Assembly (NCBI RefSeq): GCF_021603585.1
Contig: NZ_BQHI01000042.1
Span: forward strand, 1 to 32,451
DNA: 32,451 nucleotides
Source of the DNA: Pseudomonas sputi
Lineage (GTDB): Bacteria > Pseudomonadota > Gammaproteobacteria > Pseudomonadales > Pseudomonadaceae
Direction of reading: 5' to 3'
The position numbers were made by a program, and so were the translations under genes. The notes beneath the pieces are model-generated. The model did not search any database, was not told the origin of the DNA, and was given only the letters and a program-made list of their open reading frames with translations. Shown here piece by piece: positions 32,280 through 32,451 of the stretch (within the stretch, counting starts at the first letter, position 1; each line of letters opens with the position of its first letter).

Positions 32280-32451
32280 TCGCCCCACTTCCGGCGCAGT
32301 CGAAACGGAAAACTCCTTGATATTCAATGAGTTAAGTAGGTTTCGAAAGCGGATTGCTTCAGATCATCGAGGCCTGGAAGAAGTTGGAAATGCCGGATTG
32401 TTACGGCGCTTTCAACGGTTCGATCTTCTCGGTCGAAAGCGGAGAAAAAGA
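32280..32451 (+). other. untranslated leader at the window edge, possibly rRNA leader
   Basis: The 172 bases after the promoter hold no convincing gene. A direct repeat TCGAAAGCGGA occurs at 32343-32353 and 32433-32443. A 7-bp stem CGCTTTC (32407-32413) / GAAAGCG (32435-32441) closes near the end. The style resembles pseudomonad ribosomal RNA leaders with tandem promoters; the RNA genes themselves are outside the window. Confidence 0.45.

Noticed and set aside
32407-32441. A tRNA suggested by GGTTCGATC and a 7-bp stem
   Set aside because: No cloverleaf can be drawn: the stem encloses only about 20 bases and no anticodon arm or CCA end is present.

Overview
The window looks like chromosomal DNA from a Pseudomonas of the fluorescens lineage. 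It is GC-rich. Its products and gene order match Pseudomonas: cueR-copA-copZ, 8-oxoguanine deaminase and adenine deaminase of the PA0142/PA0148 type, and bauR/bauA/mmsA. The gaps hold palindromes typical of that group. I see no insertion sequence, prophage, CRISPR array or tRNA. Nearly all of the window is chromosomal housekeeping and metabolism.

Layout. 1-4643: the possible tail of an upstream gene, an amino-acid-type chemoreceptor (minus), a RIO-family kinase and an MFS transporter (plus). 4597-8261: a copper-homeostasis block. cueR overlaps the end of copA by four bases on the minus strand. copZ lies on the plus strand, and a small secreted protein of unknown function sits between. copA and copZ each have a CueR-type promoter with a 19-bp spacer. 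8380-14865: a Bcr/CflA drug exporter, a 57-residue orphan, a quinone-reductase-like enzyme with a small ABM monooxygenase and a divergent LysR regulator, then a structured non-coding stretch, an ArsR-like regulator and an MFS metabolite symporter.

14914-26302: a nucleobase salvage and uptake region. It contains adenine deaminase, a 2-oxoglutarate/Fe(II) oxygenase, a BMP-type binding protein, 8-oxoguanine deaminase, and an ATPase with two permeases of the purine/nucleoside ABC family. Interspersed are a ChaA-like cation antiporter, a MerR regulator, a short-chain dehydrogenase and a small membrane protein. The binding protein is encoded about 4.5 kb away from its likely permeases. 26303-26840 has no gene but holds three perfect DnaA-box sequences and a structured leader candidate upstream of the ABC operon.

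26841-32156: an IMPACT-family protein, a RutR-like TetR regulator, the LysR regulator BauR with a perfect palindrome in the divergent promoter region, then bauA (beta-alanine:pyruvate aminotransferase) and an mmsA-type CoA-acylating semialdehyde dehydrogenase. The last two convert beta-alanine to malonate semialdehyde and then acetyl-CoA. Beta-alanine is also the end product of reductive uracil breakdown, so a RutR-like protein here fits a nucleobase theme. The window ends in a strong sigma-70 promoter whose form suggests the leader of a ribosomal RNA operon just beyond the edge.

The least explained parts are the two structured non-coding regions (12403-12551 and 26384-26495), the DnaA-box cluster, the small protein between copA and copZ, and the oxygenase beside adenine deaminase.
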